From contig NZ_JADWYO010000030.1 of NCBI RefSeq assembly GCF_022414595.1, positions 1-64,000 on the forward strand: a stretch of 64,000 nt of DNA, given 5' to 3'. Below the pieces are notes generated by a model. It did not search any database and was not told the origin of the DNA. It was given only the letters and a program-made list of their open reading frames with translations. The translations under genes were made by a program, and so were the position numbers. This DNA is from Streptomyces sp. MUM 203J (GTDB lineage Bacteria > Actinomycetota > Actinomycetes > Streptomycetales > Streptomycetaceae). Position 1 is the stretch's first letter. The number at the start of each line of letters is the position of its first letter. Of the stretch, positions 8,820 to 18,415 are shown one piece after another.

Positions 8820-9034
8820 AGAGGGAGGTTAGGAGGGATTCCCCTCTCCCCGCATCCGATTTCTGGGGGATTCTTCCCGGTGGCGCTCTGCACCCTATGG
8901 CGGGTTTGCGTCATGGGCATGATCTGACTTGGTGTGCACTCCCCAAAGACCTGTCACATACGAAAGGCTCAGCGGTCATCCGGTATCGATTTCCGGACTG
9001 TTCCCTTCACAACAGGTCTCACACAGGGATGTAC

Positions 9035-12000
9035 ATGACCCCCGAACCCCCCAACCCCATACCGGGAATGAGACGCGCTGCCCGTGTCGCGGCAGCCGCC
9101 GGCCTCGTGGCCGCGCTGGTCGCCGCCGGTGCCGCGCCCGTCCTCGCCGCGCCGGCGGCGGCGCCCGCGCCCGAGGCGACGCCGAACGCCCCCGAGCCCG
9201 GCAAGTCCGCCGAGGAGAAGCTCGGCTCCGAGGACGCCGAGCGGCTCGCGGAGGCCGAGGCACGCGGCGAGAAGACCGTCACGCTCATGGTCGCCACCGA
9301 GCCCGGCAAGACCGACCAGGTCGCCAGGGAACTGGACGCCGTCAAGGGCGGCACCGTCGGGCAGCGCCACGACAAGCTCGGCTACGTCCGCGCCACCGTG
9401 CCCACCTCGCAGGCCGAGGCCGCCATCGGCAAGGCCGCCAAGCTGTCCAGCGTCCAGGGCATCGACCTGAAGCACGAGATCGTGCTGGAGGACCCGCGGC
9501 CCGACGGCGGCCGGGGCGGCAAGGCCCCCTCGGGCAGCGCGGGCAGCGGCTACCTGTACCCGGCGCCCACCAAGCGCACCCCGGCGGCCAACCCGTACAA
9601 CCCGTCCCATGAGACCGGGGCCGTGGACTTCGTACGGAAGAACCCCGGCGCCGACGGGCGCGGTGTCACCATCGGCATCCTCGACTCGGGTGTCGACCTG
9701 GGGCACCCCGCGCTCCAGAAGACCACCACCGGCGAGCGCAAGATCGTCGACTGGGTGACCGCCACCGACCCGGTGAGCGACGGCGACGGCACCTGGCTGC
9801 GGATGGACACCCCGGTGTCCGGGAGCACGTTCACGGCCGCCGGCAAGACCTGGACGGCGCCCGAGGGCTCGTACCGCTTCCGCACCTTCGCGGAGGCCGC
9901 CACCGAGGGCGGCGACATGGCGGGCGACCTGAACCGGGACGGCGACACCACCGATGTGTGGGGTGTGCTGTACGACGAGGCCGCGGGCACCGTGCGGGTC
10001 GACCTCGACGGGGACTTCGACTTCTCCGACGACGAGCCGATGAAGCCGTACAAGGACGGTTTCCAGGTCGGCTACTTCGGCACCGACAACCCGAAGACCG
10101 ACGTCGTCGAGCGCATCCCGTTCGTCGTCGAGATCCGCAAGGACGTCGTCTTCAACGGGGCCGGTGACAAGGCCGACTTCGTGAGCATCGGCGTCATCGA
10201 GGGCTCGCACGGCACCCATGTCGCCGGGATCACCGCCGCCCACCGCCTCTTCGGCGGCAAGATGAACGGTGCCGCGCCCGGAGCCAAGCTCGTCTCCTCC
10301 CGCGCCTGCACCTGGAGCGGCGGCTGCACCAACGTCGCCCTGACCGAGGGCATGATCGACCTCGTCGTCAACCGCGGGGTCGACATCGTCAACATGTCGA
10401 TCGGCGGTCTCCCGGCGCTGAACGACGGCAACAACGCGCGCGCCCGCCTCTACACCCGGCTGATCGACGAGTACGGAGTCCAGCTCGTCGTCTCCGCGGG
10501 CAACAGCGGCCCCGGTGTCAACACCATCGGTGACCCGGCGCTGGCCGACAAGGTCATCAGCGTCGGCGCGGCCATCTCCAAGGAGACCTGGGCCGCCAAC
10601 TACGGCTCCGCCGTGGAGAAGAAGTACCAGATGCTGCCCTTCTCCTCGCGCGGCCCGCGTGAGGACGGCGGCTTCACGCCGACCCTCACCGCCCCCGGCG
10701 CGGCCGTCAACACCACGCAGACCTGGTCGCCCGGCGACCCGGTCAAGGAGGCCGGGTACCAGCTGCCGGCCGGTTACTCGATGCTCCAGGGCACCTCGAT
10801 GTCCGCCCCGCAGGCCACCGGCGCCATGGCGCTGATGCTGTCGGCCGCCAAGCAGAAGGGCATCGACCTCACCCCGGCGAAGCTGCGCACCGCCGTGATC
10901 AGCCAGGCCGACCACATCCCGGACACCCAGGCGCACGAGCAGGGCGCGGGCCGGATCAACGTGGTGGACGCCTGGAAGGAGGTGCTGCGCGGCGCCGACG
11001 CCCACGAGTACACCGTGAAGGCGCCGGTCGACACCGCGATCGACCAGTTCCTGAAGGAGCCCGGCTTCGGCACCGGCCTCTACGACCGCGAGGGCGGCAT
11101 CAAGGTCGGCCAGGAGAAGGTCTACGAGGTCACCGTCACCCGCACGACGGGCGCCGACAAGCCGATCCGGCACGAGCTGTGGTTCGAGAACAACCACGAG
11201 GACACCTTCCGGATCGTCGGCAGCGACGAGATCGTGCTTCCGCTGAACAAGCCGGTCACCTTCAAGGTCGCCGCCAAGCCGCGCAGCGCCGGAGTGCACA
11301 GCGCCGCGCTGGAGCTGAGCGACCCGAAGACCAAGGGCATCGACCGGCTGATCCAGACGACGGTCGTCGCCTCGGAGGAGCTGGCCGAGCCGTCCTTCAG
11401 CCACTCGGCGTCGAGCATCGTGCAGCGCAACGAGACCCGGTCGTACTTCGTGACCGTCCCGGCGGGCGCGAAGGCGCTGGAGATCGCGATGAGCGGCCTG
11501 GCGAAGGACAGCCAGACCCGGTTCATCGCGATCCACCCGTACGGCGTGCCGGCCGACCCCACGTCGACGATCTACTGCTACCCGAACTACGAGAGCCCGA
11601 AGAACACCTGCCGCCCCGACCTGCGGTCGTACCCGAACCCGCAGCCGGGCGTGTGGGAGATCGAGGTGGAGGCGCGCCGTACGTCGCCGCTGCTCGACAA
11701 CCCGTACACGCTGGACGTGTCGGTGCTGGGCGTCACCTTCGACCCGCAGACGCAGACCCTGGAGTCCGCGGCCCAGGGTTCCGGTACCCCGGTCGAGTGG
11801 CAGGTCACGAACGGCTTCGCCGCCCTTGAGGGCAGGCCGCAGGGCGGCTCGCTGGGTTCCGCGAAGGTGGACCGCCCGACGATCGGCCACCAGGGCCAGA
11901 AGAAGACCACCGTCGAGATCGGTGAGGGTGTCGAGCGGTTCGACGTCGCCATCGGCAACGTCTCCGACAAGGGCGCCGACCTGGACCTGACCGTCCTCCG

Positions 12001-12355
12001 CGACGGTGTGCGGGTGGGCTTCTCCGCCGACGCCGACTCCGAGGAGTCGGTGTCCCTGCTGAAGCCGGCTCCCGGCACGTACACGATCGTCGTCGACGGC
12101 TACGCGGTCCCGGCCGGCGAGACCGCCTACGACTACAAGGACGTGTTCTTCTCGTCCTCGCTGGGCGAGATCAAGGTCGACCGGACGAATACGCTGGCGC
12201 TGAAGAACGGCGAGTCCGGCGTCTTCCGCGGCGAGGTCGTCGTGAACGGCCCGGCGCCCGAAGGACGGCAGTTCTTCGGTGAGGTCAGCCTGCTGAACGC
12301 GCGTGGCACCGCCGCGGGCACCGGCAGCGTCGTGATCAAGAGCGTCACGCAGTGA
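9035..12355 (+). CDS. Secreted subtilisin-family (S8) serine protease, large
   Basis: A 1106-aa exported protease. A signal peptide (RRAARVAAAAGLVAALVAAG, cleavage near VLAAPA) is followed by an inhibitor_I9-like propeptide (about 60-150) and a subtilase domain with the triad D217 (ILDSGVD), H392 (GSHGTHVAG) and S588 (GTSMSAP). The roughly 175 residues between Asp and His hold an insert rich in Asp (MAGDLNRDGDTTDVWG, DLDGDFDFSDD) that looks calcium-binding, as in tripeptidyl-aminopeptidase-like subtilases. About 470 C-terminal residues form beta-rich, probably jelly-roll, domains. ATG 9035 is preferred for AGGGA 6 bases upstream. Extracellular protein degradation is inferred from the family. 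Confidence 0.9.
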   Translation: MTPEPPNPIPGMRRAARVAAAAGLVAALVAAGAAPVLAAPAAAPAPEATPNAPEPGKSAEEKLGSEDAERLAEAEARGEKTVTLMVATEPGKTDQVARELDAVKGGTVGQRHDKLGYVRATVPTSQAEAAIGKAAKLSSVQGIDLKHEIVLEDPRPDGGRGGKAPSGSAGSGYLYPAPTKRTPAANPYNPSHETGAVDFVRKNPGADGRGVTIGILDSGVDLGHPALQKTTTGERKIVDWVTATDPVSDGDGTWLRMDTPVSGSTFTAAGKTWTAPEGSYRFRTFAEAATEGGDMAGDLNRDGDTTDVWGVLYDEAAGTVRVDLDGDFDFSDDEPMKPYKDGFQVGYFGTDNPKTDVVERIPFVVEIRKDVVFNGAGDKADFVSIGVIEGSHGTHVAGITAAHRLFGGKMNGAAPGAKLVSSRACTWSGGCTNVALTEGMIDLVVNRGVDIVNMSIGGLPALNDGNNARARLYTRLIDEYGVQLVVSAGNSGPGVNTIGDPALADKVISVGAAISKETWAANYGSAVEKKYQMLPFSSRGPREDGGFTPTLTAPGAAVNTTQTWSPGDPVKEAGYQLPAGYSMLQGTSMSAPQATGAMALMLSAAKQKGIDLTPAKLRTAVISQADHIPDTQAHEQGAGRINVVDAWKEVLRGADAHEYTVKAPVDTAIDQFLKEPGFGTGLYDREGGIKVGQEKVYEVTVTRTTGADKPIRHELWFENNHEDTFRIVGSDEIVLPLNKPVTFKVAAKPRSAGVHSAALELSDPKTKGIDRLIQTTVVASEELAEPSFSHSASSIVQRNETRSYFVTVPAGAKALEIAMSGLAKDSQTRFIAIHPYGVPADPTSTIYCYPNYESPKNTCRPDLRSYPNPQPGVWEIEVEARRTSPLLDNPYTLDVSVLGVTFDPQTQTLESAAQGSGTPVEWQVTNGFAALEGRPQGGSLGSAKVDRPTIGHQGQKKTTVEIGEGVERFDVAIGNVSDKGADLDLTVLRDGVRVGFSADADSEESVSLLKPAPGTYTIVVDGYAVPAGETAYDYKDVFFSSSLGEIKVDRTNTLALKNGESGVFRGEVVVNGPAPEGRQFFGEVSLLNARGTAAGTGSVVIKSVTQ

Positions 12356-12406
12356 ACCGCGCGAAGATCACTGCCGCTCCGTAGCCCGGAGGGCCACGGA
12401 GTGTGA

Positions 12407-12435
12407 GGGCGGGCGTCCGGCACGGGCGCCCGCCC
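12407..12435 (+). terminator. Terminator after subtilase
   Basis: A 9-bp G+C-only stem (12407-12415 with 12427-12435), 11-base loop, 50 bp after the protease stop. Confidence 0.6.
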
Positions 12436-12576
12436 TTGCGTGTACCCGGACGCCGCCGTGATCGATCCGTGGTGCTTCTCACCCTCTGGACAACCGATTG
12501 GACAAGGCGGCACGGGACATACGCATCATGGACGGCGGCAGCACCCCTTGCCGCACACACGTACGGAGGAGTTCCC

Positions 12577-13593
12577 GTGAAGGTCGGAATCGTCGGAGCC
12601 ACCGGTCAGGTCGGCACGGTCATGCGCAGGATCCTCGCCGAGCGGAACTTCCCGCTGGACCGGCTCCGGCTGTTCGCCTCCGCGCGCTCGGCGGGCACGG
12701 TGCTGGACGGCATCACGGTCGAGGACGCGGCCACCGCCGACTACACGGGCCTGGACATCGTGCTGTTCTCGGCGGGCGGCGCCACCTCCCGGGCGCTCGC
12801 GGAGAAGGTCGCCGGGCAGGGTGCCGTCGTGATCGACAACTCCTCCGCGTGGCGCCGCGACCCCGAGGTGCCGCTGGTGGTGTCCGAGGTGAACCCGCAC
12901 GCCGTCAAGGACCGCCCCAAGGGGATCATCGCCAACCCGAACTGCACCACCATGGCCGCGATGCCGGTCCTGAAGCCGCTGCACCAGGAGGCCGGTCTGG
13001 TGGCGCTGGTCGCCACCACGTACCAGGCCGTGTCCGGCTCCGGGCTCGCAGGCGTCGCGGAGCTGGACGGCCAGGTCAAGGCGGTCGCCGGCCGGGCCGC
13101 CGAGCTGGCCCACGACGGCGAGGCCGTCGACTTCCCCGAGCCGGGCGTGTACGCGCGGCCGATCGCCTTCAACGTGCTGCCGCTGGCCGGGTCGATCGTC
13201 GACGACGGCCTGCACGAGACGGACGAGGAGCAGAAGCTCCGCAACGAGTCCCGCAAGATCCTGGAGATCCCGGACCTGAAGGTGTCCGGCACCTGCGTCC
13301 GCGTCCCGGTCTTCTCGGGGCACTCCCTCCAGGTCAACGCCCGCTTCGAGCGCCCGATCAGCGTCGAGCGCGCGTACGAGCTGCTGAAGGACGCCGAGGG
13401 CGTCGAGCTGTCCGAGATCCCGACACCGCTCCAGGCCGCCGGCAAGGACGCCTCGTACGTGGGCCGTATCCGGGCCGACGAGACCGTGGAACACGGTCTG
13501 GCGCTGTTCGTCTCCAACGACAACCTGCGCAAGGGCGCCGCGCTGAACGCGGTGCAGATCGCTGAGCTGGTGGCTCAGGAGCTGCGCGGCTGA
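12577..13593 (+). CDS. asd: Aspartate-semialdehyde dehydrogenase
   Basis: A 338-aa NADPH-dependent enzyme reducing beta-aspartyl phosphate to aspartate semialdehyde, the branch-point step toward lysine/diaminopimelate, threonine and methionine. The N-terminal VGIVGATGQVGTVM is the Rossmann loop; the catalytic cysteine is C123 in NPNCTTM; the dimerisation domain with VSGTCVRVPVFSGHS carries the substrate Arg and His. GTG 12577 has a near-perfect GGAGGAG (12565-12571) 5 bases upstream. The usual partner aspartokinase gene is not adjacent. A strong terminator follows, so it is probably monocistronic. Confidence 0.97.
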   Translation: MKVGIVGATGQVGTVMRRILAERNFPLDRLRLFASARSAGTVLDGITVEDAATADYTGLDIVLFSAGGATSRALAEKVAGQGAVVIDNSSAWRRDPEVPLVVSEVNPHAVKDRPKGIIANPNCTTMAAMPVLKPLHQEAGLVALVATTYQAVSGSGLAGVAELDGQVKAVAGRAAELAHDGEAVDFPEPGVYARPIAFNVLPLAGSIVDDGLHETDEEQKLRNESRKILEIPDLKVSGTCVRVPVFSGHSLQVNARFERPISVERAYELLKDAEGVELSEIPTPLQAAGKDASYVGRIRADETVEHGLALFVSNDNLRKGAALNAVQIAELVAQELRG

Positions 13594-13631
13594 CGCCTCC
13601 CGGCACCGGCAGCTTCCCAGGGCTGTTCACA

Positions 13632-13662
13632 GGGCGGTCCCGCCGGGGTGGCGGGACCGCCC
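13632..13662 (+). terminator. Terminator after asd
   Basis: A perfect 13-bp stem (13632-13644 with 13650-13662) around a 5-base loop, followed by TT. Confidence 0.85.
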
Positions 13663-13749
13663 TTCGCCGTTCCCGTTCTCTGCCTCTGTGATCCGCGTCC
13701 CCCCGTGGAAGGATGGCTCCAAAAGGCCGTACATGGAGGAGATGACCGG

Positions 13750-16323
13750 GTGCCTGGCACAAACCTGACCCGTGAAGAGGCGCGGCGGCGCGCGGCGCTG
13801 CTGACCGTGGACGCGTACGAGATCGACCTCGATCTCAGCGGTGCGCAGGAGGGGGGCACCTTCCGGTCCGAGACCTCGGTGCGCTTCGCGTCGGCCGAGG
13901 AGGGCGCGGAGACCTTCATCGACCTGGTGGCCCCGGCGGTGCACGAGGTCGTGCTGAACGGCGAGCGGCTGGACGTCGCCTCGGTGTTCCGGGACTCGCG
14001 GATCGCGCTGAAGCACCTGAGGCAGGGCGCGAACGAGCTGAGGGTGGTCGCGGACTGCGCGTACACCAACAGCGGTGAGGGGCTGCACCGGTTCGTCGAC
14101 CCGGTCGACGACCAGGCGTACCTGTACACGCAGTTCGAGGTGCCGGACGCGCGGCGGGTGTTCGCCAGCTTCGAGCAGCCGGACCTGAAGGCCACGTTCC
14201 GGTTCACCGTGCAGGCGCCGCCCGGGTGGACGGTGATCTCGAACTCGCCCACGCCCGGGCCCGAGGGCCCCGATTCGACCGTATGGCGCTTCGAGCCGAC
14301 CCCGCGTATCTCGTCGTACATCACGGCGCTGATCGTCGGCCCCTACCACGCGGTGCACTCGACGTACGAGGGCCCGGACGGGCAGGTCGTGCCGCTCGGC
14401 GTGTACTGCCGTCCGTCGCTCGCGGAGCACCTGGACGCGGACGCGATCTTCGAGGTCACGCGGCAGGGCTTCGACTGGTTCCAGGAGAAGTTCGACTACG
14501 CGTACCCGTTCGCCAAGTATGACCAGCTCTTCGTGCCCGAGTTCAACGCGGGCGCGATGGAGAACGCGGGCGCGGTCACCATCCGCGACCAGTACATCTT
14601 CCGGTCGAAGACGACGGACGCGGCGTACGAGGTGCGGGCCGCGACGATCCTGCACGAGCTGGCCCACATGTGGTTCGGCGACCTGGTCACCATGGAGTGG
14701 TGGGACGACCTGTGGCTGAACGAGTCGTTCGCCACCTACGCGGAGGCCGCCTGCCAGGCGTACGCGCCCGGCTCGAAGTGGCCGCACTCGTGGACGACGT
14801 TCGCGAACCAGATGAAGACCTGGGCGTACCGGCAGGACCAGCTGCCCTCCACGCACCCGATCATGGCCGATATCCGCGACCTCGACGACGTGCTGGTCAA
14901 CTTCGACGGCATCACCTACGCCAAGGGCGCTTCGGTGCTGAAGCAGCTCGTCGCGTATGTCGGCATGGACGCGTTCTTCCAGGGCGTGCAGGCGTACTTC
15001 AAGCGGCACGCGTACGGCAACACCCGGCTGACGGACCTGCTGGGCGCGCTGGAGGAGACCTCCGGCCGCGACCTGACGAACTGGTCGAAGAAGTGGCTGG
15101 AGACGGCCGGGATCAACGTCCTGCGGCCGGTCATCGACACGGACGCGCACGGGGTCGTCACGTCGTTCGCGGTACGCCAGGAGGCCCCGGCGCTGCCCGA
15201 GGGCGCCAAGGGCGAGCCCACGCTCCGGCCGCACCGCATCGCGATCGGTTTCTACGACCTGGACGAGGCCGGGAAGCTGGTGCGCACCGAGCGCGTCGAG
15301 CTGGACGTGGACGGCGAGCTGACGGGCGTCGAGGCCCTGGTCGGCAAGGCGCGCCCGGCCGTCGTGCTGCTGAACGACGACGACCTGTCGTACGCGAAGG
15401 TGCGGCTGGACGAGGAGTCGCTGCAGAACGTGGTGGCGCACCTCGGGGACTTCTCCGAGTCCCTGCCGCGTGCGCTGTGCTGGGCGTCGGCGTGGGACAT
15501 GACGCGGGACGGCGAGCTGGCCACGCGCGCGTACCTGGATCTGGTGCTGTCGGGCATCGCGAAGGAGTCCGACATCGGTGTCGTGCAGTCCCTGCACCGG
15601 CAGGTGAAGCTGGCGCTGGACCTGTACGCGGCGCCGGACTGGCGTCCGGTCGGCCTGGCCCGCTGGACCGAGGCCGCGCTGGAGCACCTCCGGGGTGCCG
15701 AGCCGGGCAGCGACCACCAGCTGGCCTGGGCGCGCGCCTTCGCGGCGACCGCGCGGACGGACCAGGAGCTGGACCTGCTGGCGGCGCTGCTGGACGGCTC
15801 GGTGTCGGTCGACGGCCTGGTGGTGGACACGGAGCTGCGCTGGGCGTTCGTGGAGCGGCTGGCCGCGACGGGGCGCCTGGGCGCGGACGGGATCCACGCC
15901 GAGCACGAGCGGGACCGTACCGCCGCGGGTGAGCGGCACGCGGCCACGGCGATGGCAGCGCGGCCGACGGCCGAGGCCAAGGCGGAGGCGTGGGCGTCGG
16001 TCGTCGAGTCCGACAAGCTGCCGAACGCGGTGCAGGAGGCGGTGATCTCCGGGTTCGTCCAGGCCGACCAGCGGGAGCTGCTGGCGCCGTACACGGAGAA
16101 GTACTTCGCCACGGTCAAGGACGTCTGGGAGTCCCGCTCCCACGAGATGGCCCAGCAGGTCGCGGTCGGGCTGTACCCGGTGCTCCAGGTGTCCCGGGAG
16201 ACGCTGGAGGAGACGGACGCGTGGCTCGCGTCGGCCGAGCCGAACGCGGCACTGCGACGGCTGGTGCTGGAGTCGCGCTCGGGTGTGGAGCGCGCGCTGA
16301 AGGCCCGGGCGGCGGACCGCTGA
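13750..16323 (+). CDS. pepN: Aminopeptidase N, M1 family (second paralogue)
   Basis: An 857-aa zinc aminopeptidase closely similar along its length to the gene at 1731. GAMEN is at 268-272 and HELAH at 302-306, followed by LNESFATYAEAA with the third zinc ligand. GTG 13750 has GGAGGAG (13735-13741) 8 bases upstream and starts PGTNLTREEA. Here the residue before the third zinc ligand is Asn (NESF, the M1 consensus), whereas the first paralogue has Lys (KESF). The HELAH and NESF motifs of this copy are closer to the classical enzyme, so the two may differ in specificity. Confidence 0.95.
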   Translation: MPGTNLTREEARRRAALLTVDAYEIDLDLSGAQEGGTFRSETSVRFASAEEGAETFIDLVAPAVHEVVLNGERLDVASVFRDSRIALKHLRQGANELRVVADCAYTNSGEGLHRFVDPVDDQAYLYTQFEVPDARRVFASFEQPDLKATFRFTVQAPPGWTVISNSPTPGPEGPDSTVWRFEPTPRISSYITALIVGPYHAVHSTYEGPDGQVVPLGVYCRPSLAEHLDADAIFEVTRQGFDWFQEKFDYAYPFAKYDQLFVPEFNAGAMENAGAVTIRDQYIFRSKTTDAAYEVRAATILHELAHMWFGDLVTMEWWDDLWLNESFATYAEAACQAYAPGSKWPHSWTTFANQMKTWAYRQDQLPSTHPIMADIRDLDDVLVNFDGITYAKGASVLKQLVAYVGMDAFFQGVQAYFKRHAYGNTRLTDLLGALEETSGRDLTNWSKKWLETAGINVLRPVIDTDAHGVVTSFAVRQEAPALPEGAKGEPTLRPHRIAIGFYDLDEAGKLVRTERVELDVDGELTGVEALVGKARPAVVLLNDDDLSYAKVRLDEESLQNVVAHLGDFSESLPRALCWASAWDMTRDGELATRAYLDLVLSGIAKESDIGVVQSLHRQVKLALDLYAAPDWRPVGLARWTEAALEHLRGAEPGSDHQLAWARAFAATARTDQELDLLAALLDGSVSVDGLVVDTELRWAFVERLAATGRLGADGIHAEHERDRTAAGERHAATAMAARPTAEAKAEAWASVVESDKLPNAVQEAVISGFVQADQRELLAPYTEKYFATVKDVWESRSHEMAQQVAVGLYPVLQVSRETLEETDAWLASAEPNAALRRLVLESRSGVERALKARAADR

Positions 16324-16346
16324 CGGGGTGCTGAGGGACCGCTGAC

Positions 16347-16387
16347 GGGGCGGGGGCGTCCGGTGTCCTCCGGGGGCTCCCCGCCCC
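16347..16387 (+). terminator. Probable terminator after second aminopeptidase N
   Basis: A 9-bp stem (16347-16355 with 16379-16387) with partial inner pairing and no T tract, shortly after the stop codon. Confidence 0.45.
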
Positions 16388-16559
16388 GCCTGAGGCCCCG
16401 GTCCGTCATGGGCCGCAACCCGCCGTGGCGGCCGGTGGCGTCCACCCGACAGTCGGCGGGAACCGGTTGCCGGTGTTCCCTGCGCGCCCGGAGACTCGGG
16501 AGCGGCGCTCCCCGCCGGGTGGCCCGGCCCGCCGCCTGACCAACGGCCGGGCGGGGCCA

Positions 16560-17313
16560 CTCCCATGGACCGTCGTCGTGCGGGAGGCCGGGCCGAGCGC
16601 GACCCCGCCCAGCACCAGTGCCATGGCCACCGCCCCCGTGCCCGGCATCGTCTCCCCCGGCAGCAGGTACGCGAGCAGGGCCACGCACAGCGGCTGGGGG
16701 CGTACATGATCCCGGGCCGCTCCGATCCCGGCCACGGCCGCGTTCCAGGCGAGGAAGGCGACCGCCGAGGACAGCATGCCCAGGTACGGCAGCGGCCCCG
16801 CCGTCCCGGCGGTTAGCGGAAGGCCGCCGCGCAGGGCCGCGTGGGCGGCGTACACCGGCAGCAGCACCGGCACGCCGAGCAGCGAACACGGTGAAGAGCA
16901 GCGCCGGGCCGTCCTGACCCGTGCGACGGCGCCGCAGCAGGGCTCTGTACGAGGCGAAGCGGACGGCCGCGGCCACGATCCACAGGCCGGTCGGACGAGG
17001 GTGTCGTACGCGGTGACGCCGAGCATCGAGGTGAGGGTGAGCCGGCCGAGGTGACGCCGCATCGGTTCACGCCGCCGCCATGCGGCCCGGCACCGAACGG
17101 GGCGGCGAGGAGGGCGACGATCCAGCGCCGGAACGCGGCCTGGACGGGCGGAACGGTGTCCGCGGGAGCGCGTGCGGCGACGAAGCTGCCGGACCGGACG
17201 GCCGTCGCCGCGCTCGCCGGCAGCAGCCCCGCCGTGGTGTGGGCGGTGCGCGGGACGGAGTGAGCCGGGAGGTGGGCGGTCGCGGGCCGTGTCGTGGTGG
17301 GCGTCGTCGCCAT
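16560..17313 (-). pseudogene. Decayed EamA/DMT-family transporter
   Basis: A drug/metabolite transporter remnant read across at least three frames. The N-terminus starts at ATG 17313 and reaches VPPVQAAFRRWIVALLAAPFG, then shifts to RRHLGRLTLTSMLGVTAYDTL, then to AAAVRFASYRALLRRRRTG and QDGPALLFTVF, and then to GVPVLLPVYAAHAALRGGL, GTAGPLPYLGMLSSAVAFLA and LLAYLLPGETM through GGVALG near 16565. Family landmarks are in the right order but never in one frame, so it cannot encode a ten-helix transporter. It begins 4 bases (17314-17317) after the TAG (17320-17318) of the intact transporter, so the pair was once an operon. Confidence 0.8.
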
Positions 17314-17317
17314 GGGC

Positions 17318-18241
17318 CTAACGTCGCACCGGCGGAGCCGTGAGGTCCATCGAGACTTCCTGAGGCTTCCTTTCGGTCTTCCGGAAGGGACTGCCCTGGA
17401 GCTGACCCACCAGGGTCGCCCCGAACGCCACGGCCATGCCTAGGAGCTGTACCGGCCCCAGGGCCTGGCCGAGGGCCGCCCAGCCGATGACCGCGGCGGT
17501 GGCCGGGGACAGCGGGCCGAGAAGGGTCACCGAGGTCGCGGAGAGCCGCTCGATGCCCCGGAACCAGAGCCAGTAGCCGATGGCCGTGTTGCCGAACGCC
17601 AGGTAGGCGAAGCCGATCAGCGCGTTCCCGTCGAGCGCCGGCGGGTCGCCCTCCAGCAGGAGGGCGACCGGAGCGATCACCAGCCCGCCCGCGGTGAGCT
17701 GCCAGCCGGTCATGGCCAGCGCCCCCACGCCCTCCGGGCGGCCCCACCGCTTGGTCAGCACCGTGCCGGCGGACATCGACGCCGTACCGGCCAGTCCCGC
17801 GACCACACCCACCAGGTCCAGTTCGGCGCCCGAGCGCAGCACCACCAGGCTCACCCCGACCGCGGCGGCCACCGCCGCCGCGGATCCGCGCAGCGTCGGC
17901 CGCTCCGCCGCCAGCAGCGCGGCCAGTCCGATCACGAACAACGGGCCCACCGAGGTGACCACCGCCGCGACACCGCCCGGCAGCCGGTACGCGGCCAGGA
18001 AGAGCAGCGGGAAGAACGCACCGATGTTGAGCGCGCCCAGCACCGCCGCGCGCCACCACCAGCCGCCGCGCGGCAGGGTGCGGGTCAGGGTCAGCAGAAG
18101 GAGTCCGGCGGGCAGGGACCGGACGAGGCCGGTGAACAGAGGCCGGTCGGGCGGCAGGAACTCGGTCGTGACGTAGTACGTGGTGCCCCACGAGACGGGG
18201 GCGAGGGCCGTGATGGCGACGACGGCGGCGCGGCGGGACAT
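17318..18241 (-). CDS. EamA/DMT-family transporter
   Basis: A 307-aa integral membrane protein with about ten hydrophobic segments in two EamA halves (first about 5-135, second about 150-285), the architecture of drug/metabolite exporters. The N-terminus AAVVAITALAPVSWGTTYYV is typical of PecM/YdcZ-like members. The substrate is unknown. It is divergent from a MarR regulator; the 174 bp between them hold a perfect palindrome (18297-18322) that probably lets the regulator control this gene. The decayed transporter downstream was probably co-transcribed. Confidence 0.9.
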   Translation of the reverse strand: MSRRAAVVAITALAPVSWGTTYYVTTEFLPPDRPLFTGLVRSLPAGLLLLTLTRTLPRGGWWWRAAVLGALNIGAFFPLLFLAAYRLPGGVAAVVTSVGPLFVIGLAALLAAERPTLRGSAAAVAAAVGVSLVVLRSGAELDLVGVVAGLAGTASMSAGTVLTKRWGRPEGVGALAMTGWQLTAGGLVIAPVALLLEGDPPALDGNALIGFAYLAFGNTAIGYWLWFRGIERLSATSVTLLGPLSPATAAVIGWAALGQALGPVQLLGMAVAFGATLVGQLQGSPFRKTERKPQEVSMDLTAPPVRR

Positions 18242-18296
18242 GACAGGGAGCCCTTCGACGGGTTTCCGGCTTGCTGGGTCACAATTTCCTTGACGG

Positions 18297-18322
18297 CAAG
18301 TAGCTTAGCTCTAAGCTACTTG
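18297..18322. promoter_or_regulatory. Perfect 26-bp palindrome, probable MarR operator
   Basis: Arms CAAGTAGCTTAG and CTAAGCTACTTG (12 bp each, exact) flank a 2-base spacer CT. The site lies 56 bp before the transporter start. A TTGACG -35-like hexamer (18290-18295) for rightward transcription abuts its left edge, so binding would block a promoter. A half-site-like TTACTTG recurs at about 18376. Symmetry and location are typical of MarR dimers. Confidence 0.75.
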
Positions 18323-18415
18323 GGTGCAAGTGGGTTATGGGCAAGCCACTCATTGGGCGTCCGCTTGCGCACGAGTTACTTGCGAGTGACCCTCGACCGT
18401 GGCCAGACTGCCCAC

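Noticed and set aside
8969..11890. Minus-strand 973-codon frame opposite the subtilase
   Set aside because: Antisense shadow of the catalytic and C-terminal domains; no motifs and no ribosome binding site.
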